Below are positions 58,301 to 64,000 of a stretch of 64,000 bases of DNA, in pieces. How positions within the stretch are numbered: position 1 is the stretch's first letter; the number at the start of each line of letters is the position of its first letter. A model generated the notes under the pieces. It was not told the origin of the DNA, searched no databases, and saw only the letters and a program-made list of their open reading frames with translations. The stretch covers positions 142,129 through 206,128 of the forward strand of contig JAVLUZ010000756.1 in NCBI GenBank assembly GCA_036768485.1, given 5' to 3'. Source of the stretch: Mermis nigrescens (lineage: Eukaryota > Nematoda > Enoplea > Mermithida > Mermithidae). A program made the translations under genes and the position numbers.

Positions 58301-60874
58301 CATTTCCCTTTCAGAAGCGTCTCTGGCTAAATGACATCTAATTTTATTAACGATTTTTCTGCTGTATACGCTTGGACTTAGATATTACAATTTCCCAAAA
58401 AATCTTGAATTTCAATTTGTCTAGCTGATCTTAAATAAATATCCAATGTAGTCGATTCAAAAATGTATGGTATGAAGAGACTTAATCATCATTGAGTGAT
58501 AGATACTCAGCAATTAAACTTTTGCAAATATCAATATTAGTTGCCATTTACATTTATCGTTAGCTTTCACGCGTGACGTAATTTTGATTTTCCATTTTAA
58601 CGTTTTCAGCTGCCACAAACTAAGATTTCTGACAAATATAAACACGGCCAAAAGTTCAGGGAGGGTGTAAACCGAGTTTTTTGAAGGAGTGTGTAAACCG
58701 AGTTTCCTGAAGGGGGTGTTAATTGAACTATTAAATCATAAAATAATCGATTATTTTTCCGTAAGAAATATTTCTGACTTTTTATTTTTGCATGTGGGTA
58801 ATTTCTCAGATTCGATTCAAAAGGCTACACATGGGTCATTGTCTTTAAAATGGGGAGGTCTTTAATATAGAGAAACTTGTTTGCTTCATGTGGTAATATA
58901 ATTCAGTTTTTTTACAAAATCGCGAAACAATTTCTTTTTGCATATGTATATTAATTTAATAATAAGGCTACACATCAGTCATTGTCCTTGATAAGGAGTT
59001 ATTGCACAAAGAGAAGTCATGTTTTGCATTAAATCTTAAAATAATCGATTGTTTTTTCCGTAAGAAATATTTCTGACTTTTTATTTTTGCATGTGGTAAT
59101 TTCTCAGACTAAAAGGCTACATATGGGTCATTGTCTTTAAAATGGAGAGGTCTTTAATATAGAGAGTCTGTTTTGCTTCATGTGGTAATATGAATTCAGT
59201 TTTTTTACAAAATCGCAAAATAATTTCTTTTTGCATATGTAATTTATTACACAGATCAATAAGGCTACACATCAGTCATTGTCCTTGATAAGGAGTTATT
59301 GCAATAAAGAGAAGTCAAGTTTTGCATTAAATCTTAAAATAATCGATTGTTTTTCTGTACGAAATATTTCTGACTTTTTACTCTTGCATGTGGGTAATTC
59401 CTTATATTCAAAAGGCTACATATGGGTCATTGTCTTTAGAATGGAAGGGTCTTTAATATAGAGAGGTCTGTCATGTGGTAATTAAGTTCAGTGTTTTTAA
59501 CAAAATCGCAAAATAATTTCATTTTGCATAAAAATTTATTACACAGATCAAAACGCTACATATCAGTTATTGTCCTTGATAATGATTTATTGCAATAAAG
59601 AGAATCAAGTTTTGCATTAAATCTTAAAATTATCGATTGTTTTTCTGTAAGAAATATCTCTGACTTTTTATTTTTGCATGTGGGTAATTTCTCAAATTCA
59701 ACAGGCTACATATGGGTCAATGTTTTTATAAATGGAAGGGTCTTCAATATAGAGAGGTCTGTCATGTGGTAATTAAATTCAGTTTTTTACAAAATCGCAA
59801 AATAATTTCGTTTTGCATATCAATTTATATCACAGACCAAAAGGCTGCACATCAGTTATTGTCCTTGATAATGAGTTATTGCAATAAAAGAGAAGTCAAG
59901 TTTTGCATTAAATCTTAAAATAATCTTCTTGCTTTTACTGTAAGAAATATTTCTGACTTTTTATTTTTGCATGTGGGTAATTTCTCAGATTCAAAAGGCT
60001 ACATATGGGTCATTGTCTTTAAAATGGAATGACCGTTAACATCAAATACATACAAAATGGAAAAAAATGTCTCGATGAATCAATTGAACAGTTTATTGAT
60101 CGAAAAATAAGTATATGTACGAATGTATACTTGAAATTACACTTTAGATGCCATTCGACGCTTTTTTAATGGTTTGAGCAATAGATTTTTGAACCAAAAA
60201 TGGCCTGAAGGGATGTGCTTTCCAAAAGTCCTGATATAGGGTTTACTCCCCTACCCTTTATTGTGCATGTGTGTCTCTGAAATCATATCGACATGATCCA
60301 CACGTTCTGTAATCTATCAGCTTATGGATAAAAGCTCCTAAAATAAAACTGCAAAACTACATTATGTGAAATAGATGCATGCATCACGTGACATAAATTA
60401 AGACAAGGAAATTCAGGCTTAAATTTAAGTGAAGCAGTGAACATAATAAGATGATAGCAGCTCGGATAGAAAAAAATTTAAAGCAAATATGTACAGTATG
60501 TCCATTTTGACTCCTTTCAAGAGTTTCAATTTCAAGAGTTCAAGGTGAGTAGCATTAGTAACAAAAGGTGAGTAACATTTCTGAACTATGTAGATAAGTT
60601 TCTAAAAATCGCGAAATAATAGCATGGGATTTCGAAAACCTAGTCACCAGAATTTTTCAAAAATTTGAAATTTGTTGACACTCGTGAATGTATTAAATTA
60701 TTCTAAATTTATTAATTAAAATGCAAATCATAAACGAACCGATATAAATTATATAAATATGCAGATAACTTTATGTCAATTCAATCATGTAGGCACCTTG
60801 AAAATGGAACATCTTCTGATCCACTGTAATAGTAAACGTGCTGTCATCTTCATCGTCTATTCCAATTACGGCTC
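35468..60874 (-). CDS. OSBPL9: OSBP-related protein 9-type gene, last 16 exons (5' end missing)
   Basis: Lipid-transfer protein that exchanges sterol or phosphatidylserine against PI4P at ER-Golgi/endosome contacts. Exons in transcript order: 60797-60874, 58238-58326, 58063-58167, 55829-55957, 54419-54503, 52936-53107, 51143-51282, 49622-49651, 47555-47717, 45426-45600, 44569-44653, 43235-43409, 41628-41724, 37145-37270, 36213-36301 and 35468-35660. All junctions are GT-AG and phase-consistent, giving 642 whole residues and no internal stop. Domains: C-terminal half of a PH domain ([20 protein letters not shown]), acidic coiled linker, FFAT-like EEIYFDTVE, then the ORD with [32 protein letters not shown] and the hallmark EQVSHHPP. 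The PH half matches ORP9 of vertebrates as I know it much better than ORP10 or ORP11. The first PH exon(s) were not found up to 64000. The 3' end converges on DHFR. The subfamily call is an inference; ORP membership is certain. Confidence 0.93.
36213..36301 (-). CDS. OSBPL9: ORP9 exon: VKKxVR segment
   Basis: 89 bp, acceptor TTTGTTGCAG, donor GTGAGT. Encodes [18 protein letters not shown] and the DYESRK end. Family equivalents read FVDTKKLPIIKKKVR and YESRSLW. Confidence 0.91.
36564..36775 (+). mobile_element. Family A MITE, copy 14
   Basis: 212 bp from CACACCAGGGCG to CTGCCCACCTATG, in the ORP9 intron between exons 36213-36301 and 37145-37270. No duplication seen. Confidence 0.78.
37145..37270 (-). 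CDS. OSBPL9: ORP9 exon: PFYGGK to HWNG
   Basis: 126 bp (42 codons), acceptor CTTTTTAG, donor GTAAGT. Encodes [15 protein letters not shown] and [16 protein letters not shown], matching the conserved KPFYGGKxHR and GEWNG elements. His replaces the usual Glu of GEWNG. Confidence 0.92.
38398..39217 (+). mobile_element. Non-autonomous hAT-like element with GC-rich ends
   Basis: 820 bp, 19-bp identical inverted ends TAGAGCTGTGCCGGGGCCG and perfect duplication GTATAGAG at 38390-38397 and 39218-39225. Ends continue into CCGGGGCC repeats. Interior includes a relic of the family A type near 38628-38874 (GAGCTGCCCATGCATG end). Confidence 0.88.
40008..40246 (-). mobile_element. Family A MITE, copy 15
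   Basis: 239 bp, perfect duplication GTGACGAT (40000-40007, 40247-40254). Nested in the PIF/Harbinger-like element. Confidence 0.92.
40713..40950 (+). mobile_element. Family A MITE, copy 16
   Basis: 238 bp, flanks CTCGTTAT / CCCGTTAT match 7 of 8. Lies 23 bases beyond the right end of the Harbinger-like element. Confidence 0.87.
41136..41411 (-). mobile_element. Family A MITE, copy 17
   Basis: 276 bp, perfect duplication CTTACGAC (41128-41135, 41412-41419). The octamer is one base from the copy 5 target. Ends about 215 bases from ORP9 exon 41628-41724. Confidence 0.92.
41628..41724 (-). CDS. OSBPL9: ORP9 exon: [12 protein letters not shown]
   Basis: 97 bp, acceptor GAATTTAG, donor GTAAAT. 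Encodes [18 protein letters not shown] and [14 protein letters not shown], the strand pair that follows GYGR in ORPs. Confidence 0.93.
42001..42244 (-). mobile_element. Family A MITE, copy 18
   Basis: 244 bp, perfect duplication CTCCTATG (41993-42000, 42245-42252). ORP9 intron. Confidence 0.92.
42474..43085 (-). repeat. Possible relative of the CCAGGATT element
   Basis: Right end GAAATAAAATCCTGGATAGGGGCC is the complement of the 61665 end. The left block ATTCACGGGAGAGACGGGG resembles the internal ATTCAAGGGAGAGAGGGGG at 62071. Two GGCGCTTCGC palindromes inside. Boundaries uncertain. Confidence 0.35.
43235..43409 (-). CDS. OSBPL9: ORP9 exon: ORD barrel strands
   Basis: Acceptor TATTCTTAG, donor GTATAG. 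Encodes [37 protein letters not shown] and [13 protein letters not shown]. Phase out 2. Confidence 0.95.
44055..44464 (-). mobile_element. Family B MITE in an ORP9 intron
   Basis: 410 bp with the duplication ATTTTATC at 44047-44054 and 44465-44472. It shares the TCTTTGTACAT...GTACAAAGACGGTCC internal block with the other B copies. It lies 105 bases from the SHHPP exon. Confidence 0.87.
44569..44653 (-). CDS. OSBPL9: ORP9 exon: EQVSHHPP fingerprint
   Basis: Acceptor CTCATCAG, donor GTATGT. Encodes [19 protein letters not shown]. The intact His-His pair is the PI4P-binding signature of the whole ORP family. Confidence 0.95.
45426..45600 (-). CDS. OSBPL9: ORP9 exon: KPYNPILGE core
   Basis: Acceptor GTTTACAG, donor GTAAGC. 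Encodes [18 protein letters not shown] and [16 protein letters not shown]. The KPxNPxxGE motif contacts ligand and PI4P in ORPs. Confidence 0.95.
45805..46050 (+). repeat. Family H repeat in an ORP9 intron
   Basis: CATAACGCGGTAATATTAGG to TTGAGCCGTTACTAAATGTATG, with CCAAAGTTGGTCATCCTCC and a poly-C tract. Related to 56926-57126. Confidence 0.5.
46400..46525 (+). repeat. Family D repeat fragment
   Basis: Shares GACGCTTTTTCTGATTAAAG, AAATGGCC...GGTATGCTTTTCAAAAGT and the terminal CGCATGTGTG with the other D copies. Left part missing. Confidence 0.5.
47555..47717 (-). CDS. OSBPL9: ORP9 exon: start of ORD
   Basis: Acceptor TTCAAG, donor GTAAGT. Encodes [16 protein letters not shown] and [20 protein letters not shown], the lid and first strands of the lipid-binding domain. 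A later AG at 47715-47716 would create a stop at the junction, so the upstream acceptor is preferred. Confidence 0.92.
47772..47950 (+). mobile_element. Family E MITE
   Basis: 179 bp, ends CAGGCACGTATCTC and GCTATGTGCCTG. Body matches the uninterrupted part of 34953-35377, including CCCCCCAAAA runs. Duplication not clear. It starts 55 bases upstream of an ORP9 exon. Confidence 0.78.
48792..49237 (+). mobile_element. Family B MITE, best-preserved ends
   Basis: 446 bp with identical 15-bp inverted ends CAGCGTTTTTTGTAC. Flanks ACTGGGAG / ACTGGGAC match at 7 of 8. Contains two GGCGCTTCGC-type palindromes and the inverted GTACAAAGACTTTTCGG blocks. Confidence 0.88.
49290..49364 (+). repeat. (ATT)n microsatellite
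   Basis: About 75 bases of near-pure TTA/ATT repeats with one TATATTA interruption. Lies in an ORP9 intron 250 bases from the 30-bp microexon. The poly-Leu ORF reading it is spurious. Confidence 0.95.
49622..49651 (-). CDS. OSBPL9: ORP9 30-bp microexon
   Basis: Only 30 bases, between TTTTAG and GTAAGA. With its split codons it encodes [10 protein letters not shown]. It follows DSIDYD and precedes the leucine codon of the next exon, giving the acidic DYDxxYED run expected just before the ORD. Confidence 0.8.
50875..51066 (+). repeat. Family D repeat in an ORP9 intron
   Basis: Runs from GATGAATGAATTGGACAGTC to CTTGTGTGCATGTGTG and aligns along its length with 60060-60271. Confidence 0.58.
51143..51282 (-). 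CDS. OSBPL9: ORP9 exon: pre-ORD linker
   Basis: Acceptor TTTTAAG, donor GTAGGA. Encodes a Ser/Ala-rich stretch ending [14 protein letters not shown]. The acceptor was chosen because it is the only one that joins exon 52936-53107 in phase. Confidence 0.72.
52936..53107 (-). CDS. OSBPL9: ORP9 exon: acidic tract with FFAT-like motif
   Basis: Acceptor CCTCTTTCAG, donor GTAGGT. Encodes a Ser-rich tract, then [20 protein letters not shown]. The core IYFDTVE behind an acidic, serine-rich stretch resembles the FFAT motif that binds VAP proteins at the ER. A second GT four bases downstream would leave an in-frame TAG, so it was not used. Confidence 0.83.
54419..54503 (-). CDS. OSBPL9: ORP9 exon: Pro/Asn-rich linker
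   Basis: 85 bp, acceptor TTTTTTCAG, donor GTGATT. Encodes [17 protein letters not shown] and the following residues, which continue the LQLTK helix and resemble the short post-helix segment of ORP9. Phase out 1. Confidence 0.82.
54843..55332 (+). mobile_element. Pogo-like MITE
   Basis: Left end CAGTCCAACCTCATTATTGA and right end, read inward, CAGTCGAATCTTGTTAATAA; TA follows on the right. The interior repeats GATTAATGAACACG-like blocks in both orientations. The CAGT..AA.CT start resembles Tigger/pogo ends. No transposase. Confidence 0.55.
55432..55695 (-). mobile_element. Family A MITE, copy 19
   Basis: 264 bp, flanks CATAGCCT / GTTAGCCT match 6 of 8. ORP9 intron, about 130 bases from exon 55829-55957. 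Confidence 0.83.
55829..55957 (-). CDS. OSBPL9: ORP9 exon: coiled-coil segment
   Basis: 129 bp, phase 0 both sides, acceptor AATTCATAG, donor GTAATC. Encodes a heptad-like helix containing [20 protein letters not shown]. Confidence 0.87.
56315..56746 (+). mobile_element. Family B MITE in an ORP9 intron
   Basis: 432 bp, perfect duplication CATGGTAG at 56307-56314 and 56747-56754. Same orientation as 48792-49237. End bases have drifted (CAATGTTTTTT left, AAAAAACACTT right). Confidence 0.87.
56926..57126 (+). repeat. Family H repeat in an ORP9 intron
   Basis: CCAAAGTCGGACTTCCCC near the left and TTTCGAGCCGTTACATGCATG at the right. A further shorter relative spans 57251-57430. Confidence 0.5.
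58063..58167 (-). CDS. OSBPL9: ORP9 exon: linker helix
   Basis: 105 bp, phase 0 both sides, acceptor GGCTTGCAG, donor GTACGA. Encodes [20 protein letters not shown] then [11 protein letters not shown], which corresponds to the post-PH helix of ORP9. Confidence 0.88.
58238..58326 (-). CDS. OSBPL9: ORP9 exon: PH domain C-terminal helix
   Basis: Acceptor TCATTTAG, donor GTAAAG. Encodes [19 protein letters not shown], the closing helix of the PH fold with its invariant Trp. Phase out 0. Confidence 0.9.
58728..60035 (+). repeat. Satellite-like array, ~295-bp period, in an ORP9 intron
   Basis: Five copies of GTAAGAAATATTTCTGAC-type sequence start at 58761, 59060, 59357, 59647 and 59940, a spacing of 290-300. 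Each unit holds two related halves, AAGGCTACATATGGGTCATT and AAGGCTACACATCAGTCATT. It lies between ORP9 exons 58238-58326 and 60797-60874. Two short ORFs in it are repeats, not genes. Confidence 0.88.
60060..60271 (+). repeat. Family D repeat next to the satellite
   Basis: From GATGAATCAATTGAACAG to ATTGTGCATGTGTG. Begins about 30 bases after the satellite array ends. Confidence 0.58.
60797..60874 (-). CDS. OSBPL9: ORP9 exon: PH domain middle
   Basis: 78 bp after acceptor TTGAGTTCAG and before donor GTGCCT. Encodes [20 protein letters not shown] and MFHFQ. Phase in 1, phase out 1. The most 5' exon recognised in the window. Confidence 0.88.
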
Positions 60875-61049
60875 CTGAACTCAATGCGAAAGAAAACATC
60901 AGTGAATAAGAAGAATACAAATAAGCTTGGCGAACATTAAGACGGCGAATATTAAGAATGTTCAATTATTTATTTTACTAGCTAAGTACGAAAACACTTT
61001 CATTTCAATTCTTCATCAAATACTCAGGTATAATATTTTCAGTGCACTG

Positions 61050-61221
61050 CAGGCACGTAGCTGGCCGTGCCTATTTTGGAGGCTAACACCAATTTTGGGG
61101 GGTCTAAGCCCAAAAAGACCAAAAATAGCACAAAATCGTTTAAAAAAGTCCTATTTTTCCGATTTTTCTGAATTTTGCGGGGTCCGAACCCCCACCCATT
61201 ACCCCAAGAGATACGCACCTA
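61050..61221 (-). mobile_element. Family E MITE
   Basis: 172 bp, perfect duplication GTGCACTG at 61042-61049 and 61222-61229. Left end CAGGCACGTAGCTGGCCG, right end drifted to ATACGCACCTA. Confidence 0.85.
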
Positions 61222-61479
61222 GTGCACTGACCGGCTTTTCTACTTTTTGCTAATCGTTCGTCTAGTTTTTACTTTCATTAGCAACGATTACATCGCACAT
61301 GTTTTCATTAGCATCAAAAATGGATTTATGTAACGATCGAAATTTTGAGAAAGAGTAGTCAGCCATTTTTAGATTGAAGACGTTTTCACGTAGAGCGGGC
61401 AAGAAATCTTACCTCTTGATGAAACGGGGACGACTAGCTTAGGATTGTTGTTTATGTTCGTTTTTATTTTTTATAATTT

Positions 61480-61660
61480 TTATTTTATATTTTTTTATTG
61501 TTTTTTATTCTTATGTTGCATATTAGAGTATTGTTAGTATTATTGCATATTAGTATTATTAGTATTATTAATATTACTTATTTTTTAAAATTATTATTAG
61601 TAGTAGTAGGAGTATTATTATTATTATTATCATGAATATTATTATTATAACAATCAGGTC
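61480..61660 (+). repeat. Imperfect ATT/TTTTA-rich low-complexity tract
   Basis: Runs such as TTTTTATTTTTTATAATTTT and ATTATTATTATTATTATCATG. No other signal in it. Confidence 0.8.
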
Positions 61661-61664
61661 GGTA

Positions 61665-62360
61665 GCCAGGATTCTATTTCGAAGGGGGGACACAAATTTT
61701 TGAAAGTCAGATATCTCGAGAACCATCAGGAGATAGTCAAAAATAAGGGCATTTTCGAACGTTTCTAAACGAGCTCTATTTATCGTCCAGTCAACGGACA
61801 ATTTCTTAGCCCATTGTATTTGCATTCAATCGTTGTGTCATACAGAGAAAAACAACCACAAAATTAGTGATTTGGCGCGAAGCGCCGGAAAAATTGACAT
61901 TTTCACCATGTCTGGTGAAATTTTAATTTGAGAATTTGAAGAAGACCTTAAAAGATCAAATTCGAACCCTTGTGAGAAAAAAATTCATTCCCCTTCGCTA
62001 CGGGCCTGCTGATTACGTTTATACGACAATTATCTACATAAAGCTATCTAAAACGTCATACATTAGTCGCTATATTCAAGGGAGAGAGGGGGCGGTCACC
62101 CTGAAACTGAGAAGATTATTTTTAGCAGATTAGGTAATGCAGGAAAAGATGAAAAATTAAATCTCTTTGCCACAGTCTATTTGGAGAAAAGAGTTAAAAT
62201 TTTTCGACAGATCGAATCTTAAGAACTTTACGGATAGAACGTGTTGAAAAATGTTGGAAGATGTGGTTTTTACGAGCCATCACCAGAAAGTTTTTAAGGT
62301 ATTAACGAATTTATTTTGGGTCGGCCCCTTTTTGGCTGAATCCTGGATACATGCCTTTCT
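61665..62360 (+). repeat. Possible DNA element with CCAGGATT ends
   Basis: Left GGTAGCCAGGATTCTATTTC and, read inward from the right, TGTATCCAGGATTCAGCC. The complement of the left end also occurs at 43057-43085 (GAAATAAAATCCTGGATAGG). Contains a GGCGCGAAGCGCC palindrome. No duplication identified. Confidence 0.4.
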
Positions 62361-63003
62361 TGTCACACGTGTTCTTGAATGCTTGGGAGTTTAATCAGAC
62401 CCCAGAATGGCTGCAGACTTACAGCAATATGACTGCGATCCTCCAAAATCGTTGATTGTTATTTTCGCAATAAATCGTAAAAAGTGCTAGTTTTAACCAT
62501 TTTTAGCTAACTTTTGGCAAAAAAGCTGTCAAATTTTCGGCGCTTCGCTCTATATACTCCTTTTGAAACTATATTTTGTTCAATTTACTCGAATTTTGTC
62601 AAATTTTTTTCCAAAATTTTCTTATGTTTTATAGGGAATTTAGAAAAAACGAACATCGCCCAAAACGTAAAATACTCTTTTTGGCATGTATAATATGTAC
62701 ATGTACTTAACCACCGGTTTTTAGACCAACTAGACGCTTTCTACAAGTTTTTTAAGCTGACCCACAGAATCCCCAATTCCCATGCTGCACATGTATTGGG
62801 CATAACGCCAAATGTATCGACTGAGGCAAATAATCAGGCAAAGCACCTTAAGCCGGACGCATCCGCGTCTTTCGCCTTTGGTCATTTTTTCCTTCGACTG
62901 AAATGAAAAAAAACTAGTTTTGCAACTTTTCAGTTAAACATGGCATTCATAATTACAGTGAACGTTTTTTCCTGCTTATCAATTAAAAGTAGAGCTACAC
63001 CAG

Positions 63004-63254
63004 CACACCTGGGCGTGGAGGGGGGTTTGGGGGATGCACTTCCTAAGAAACCAAAATACCCCCAGAAACGGAAATACCCCTGCAGAATTCAATTTTGAAA
63101 TTTTTTTCGCAATTTTTTGATGCCAAATGGGTAGTGCTCGATGAGAAACGTTGAAAAATGGTGTTTTTTCGCCAAACCGCCATTTTTAAGGCCATTTTTT
63201 GACCTTTGGAAAATCTTGCACCCCCCCCCCCAATTTCGGTGCTGCCCACGTATG
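63004..63254 (+). mobile_element. Family A MITE, copy 20
   Basis: 251 bp, perfect duplication TACACCAG (62996-63003, 63255-63262). A poly-C tract of more than ten near the right end shows how variable the C-runs are. Confidence 0.92.
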
Positions 63255-64000
63255 TACACCAGTACTTGATTTCCAGCTAGTACCGATACCCTGGTACCGG
63301 CGCCGGTCAGCCCGAAAATAATTTTGGAGAGGTAAGAAAATGCATGAAAATTGACATCTTTTAATCGAAAAATCCCAAAATTTTCGGCGCTTCGCGCCGT
63401 AGAATAATTATTCTCATTAATTTAGGCCCAAGTGCGTCCAAAAAAAAACGTCATTTTTCATAGCTTATTGAGCGAAAAGTAAAATTTTTTCGAAAAATTT
63501 TAATGTTATCAGCTTAACGGATAGAGCTTCTTCGAGAAAGTCAGAAAATGTATTTTATTTGGTCACCTTAGCGAACGTAATATAGACCGCCTCCTTCTTA
63601 AAAAATCCTGCGTACGCCAATGTATATATGTAATATATAACTAAAGAAGGTAGATCGTTACCTACTAACTCTGATCCGCCTGGCGCCTATGCCTACACAT
63701 TAACTCGTGTAAGAAGTTTCTTCTAGAGAATCCAGCTTGATATTACCACTCATATATTGATAAATGCATGAACTTATTCAATTAATTGTAGCTGAAGATT
63801 CTTTGACATTGATCATATATAGATAAATATCTGCTGATTGGCGGTTTTACGTTGCTTTAGTCGCTCTATAATTATATTCGTATCGAATGTGTGTTCGTAA
63901 AATGTGCTGTCGCTATATAGAGAAAAAATGTCATTGGAATCTAGCTTGAATCTGGTGCAAAACTAATGAAAGGGTCTTCTTGTAATACTAGAATGTCTTG

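Noticed and set aside
61418..61445. Possible missing PH-domain exon of ORP9 (minus strand, ending ...SSR before GTAAGA)
   Set aside because: The phase would fit, but the peptide LVVPVSSR does not resemble the PH strand expected before GAVIGID, and upstream frame closes quickly.

Overview
This is a metazoan nuclear genomic window, probably from an invertebrate (arthropod or other ecdysozoan). The evidence is two conserved animal genes split by many introns, no bacterial-style operons, an AT-rich background and very dense interspersed repeats. I cannot name the species from sequence alone.

Two host genes face each other tail to tail. Positions 1-9896 (+) hold a complete six-exon dihydrofolate reductase gene apart from the first base of its ATG, which falls just outside the window; it predicts about 185 aa. 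Positions 35468-60874 (-) hold the last 16 coding exons of an OSBP-related protein of the ORP9 type: end of the PH domain, coiled linker, FFAT-like motif and complete ORD. All junctions keep reading phase (642 residues plus a partial codon). The 5' exon(s), with the start of the PH domain, lie beyond 64000 or were not recognised. Every splice site I placed in ORP9 is GT-AG. The first DHFR intron only keeps frame as a GA-AG intron.

The roughly 25 kb between the genes is dominated by a 15.85 kb Ty3/Gypsy-type LTR retrotransposon (11932-27783, read on the minus strand). It has 1244-bp LTRs, a TATT target duplication and Gag-PR-RT-RNaseH-IN reading frames broken by two in-frame TGA codons and two frameshifts. 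Downstream of integrase is a long third reading frame that is not a recognisable envelope; part of it resembles an RRP6/WRN-like DEDD 3'-5' exonuclease. A 2.58 kb hAT-like element is nested in that third frame, and a MITE is nested inside it.

The rest is mostly non-autonomous DNA elements. Family A is a ~250-bp MITE with about 20 copies, ten of them flanked by perfect 8-bp target duplications. Families B, C and E are hAT-type MITEs, also with 8-bp duplications. There are two larger GC-ended hAT-like elements, a PIF/Harbinger-like 2.65 kb element (38043-40689) with two elements nested in it, mariner-like and pogo-like elements, foldback elements, tandem arrays and a ~295-bp satellite in an ORP9 intron. 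Two loci (about 5330-9760 and 28328-31570) carry the same ordered mosaic of element end, foldback arms, tandem arrays and terminal hairpin, suggesting one large composite element. No intact DNA transposase was found, so mobilisation must have come from elsewhere. A CGGCGCTTCGCGCCG-type palindrome recurs in many otherwise unrelated repeats.
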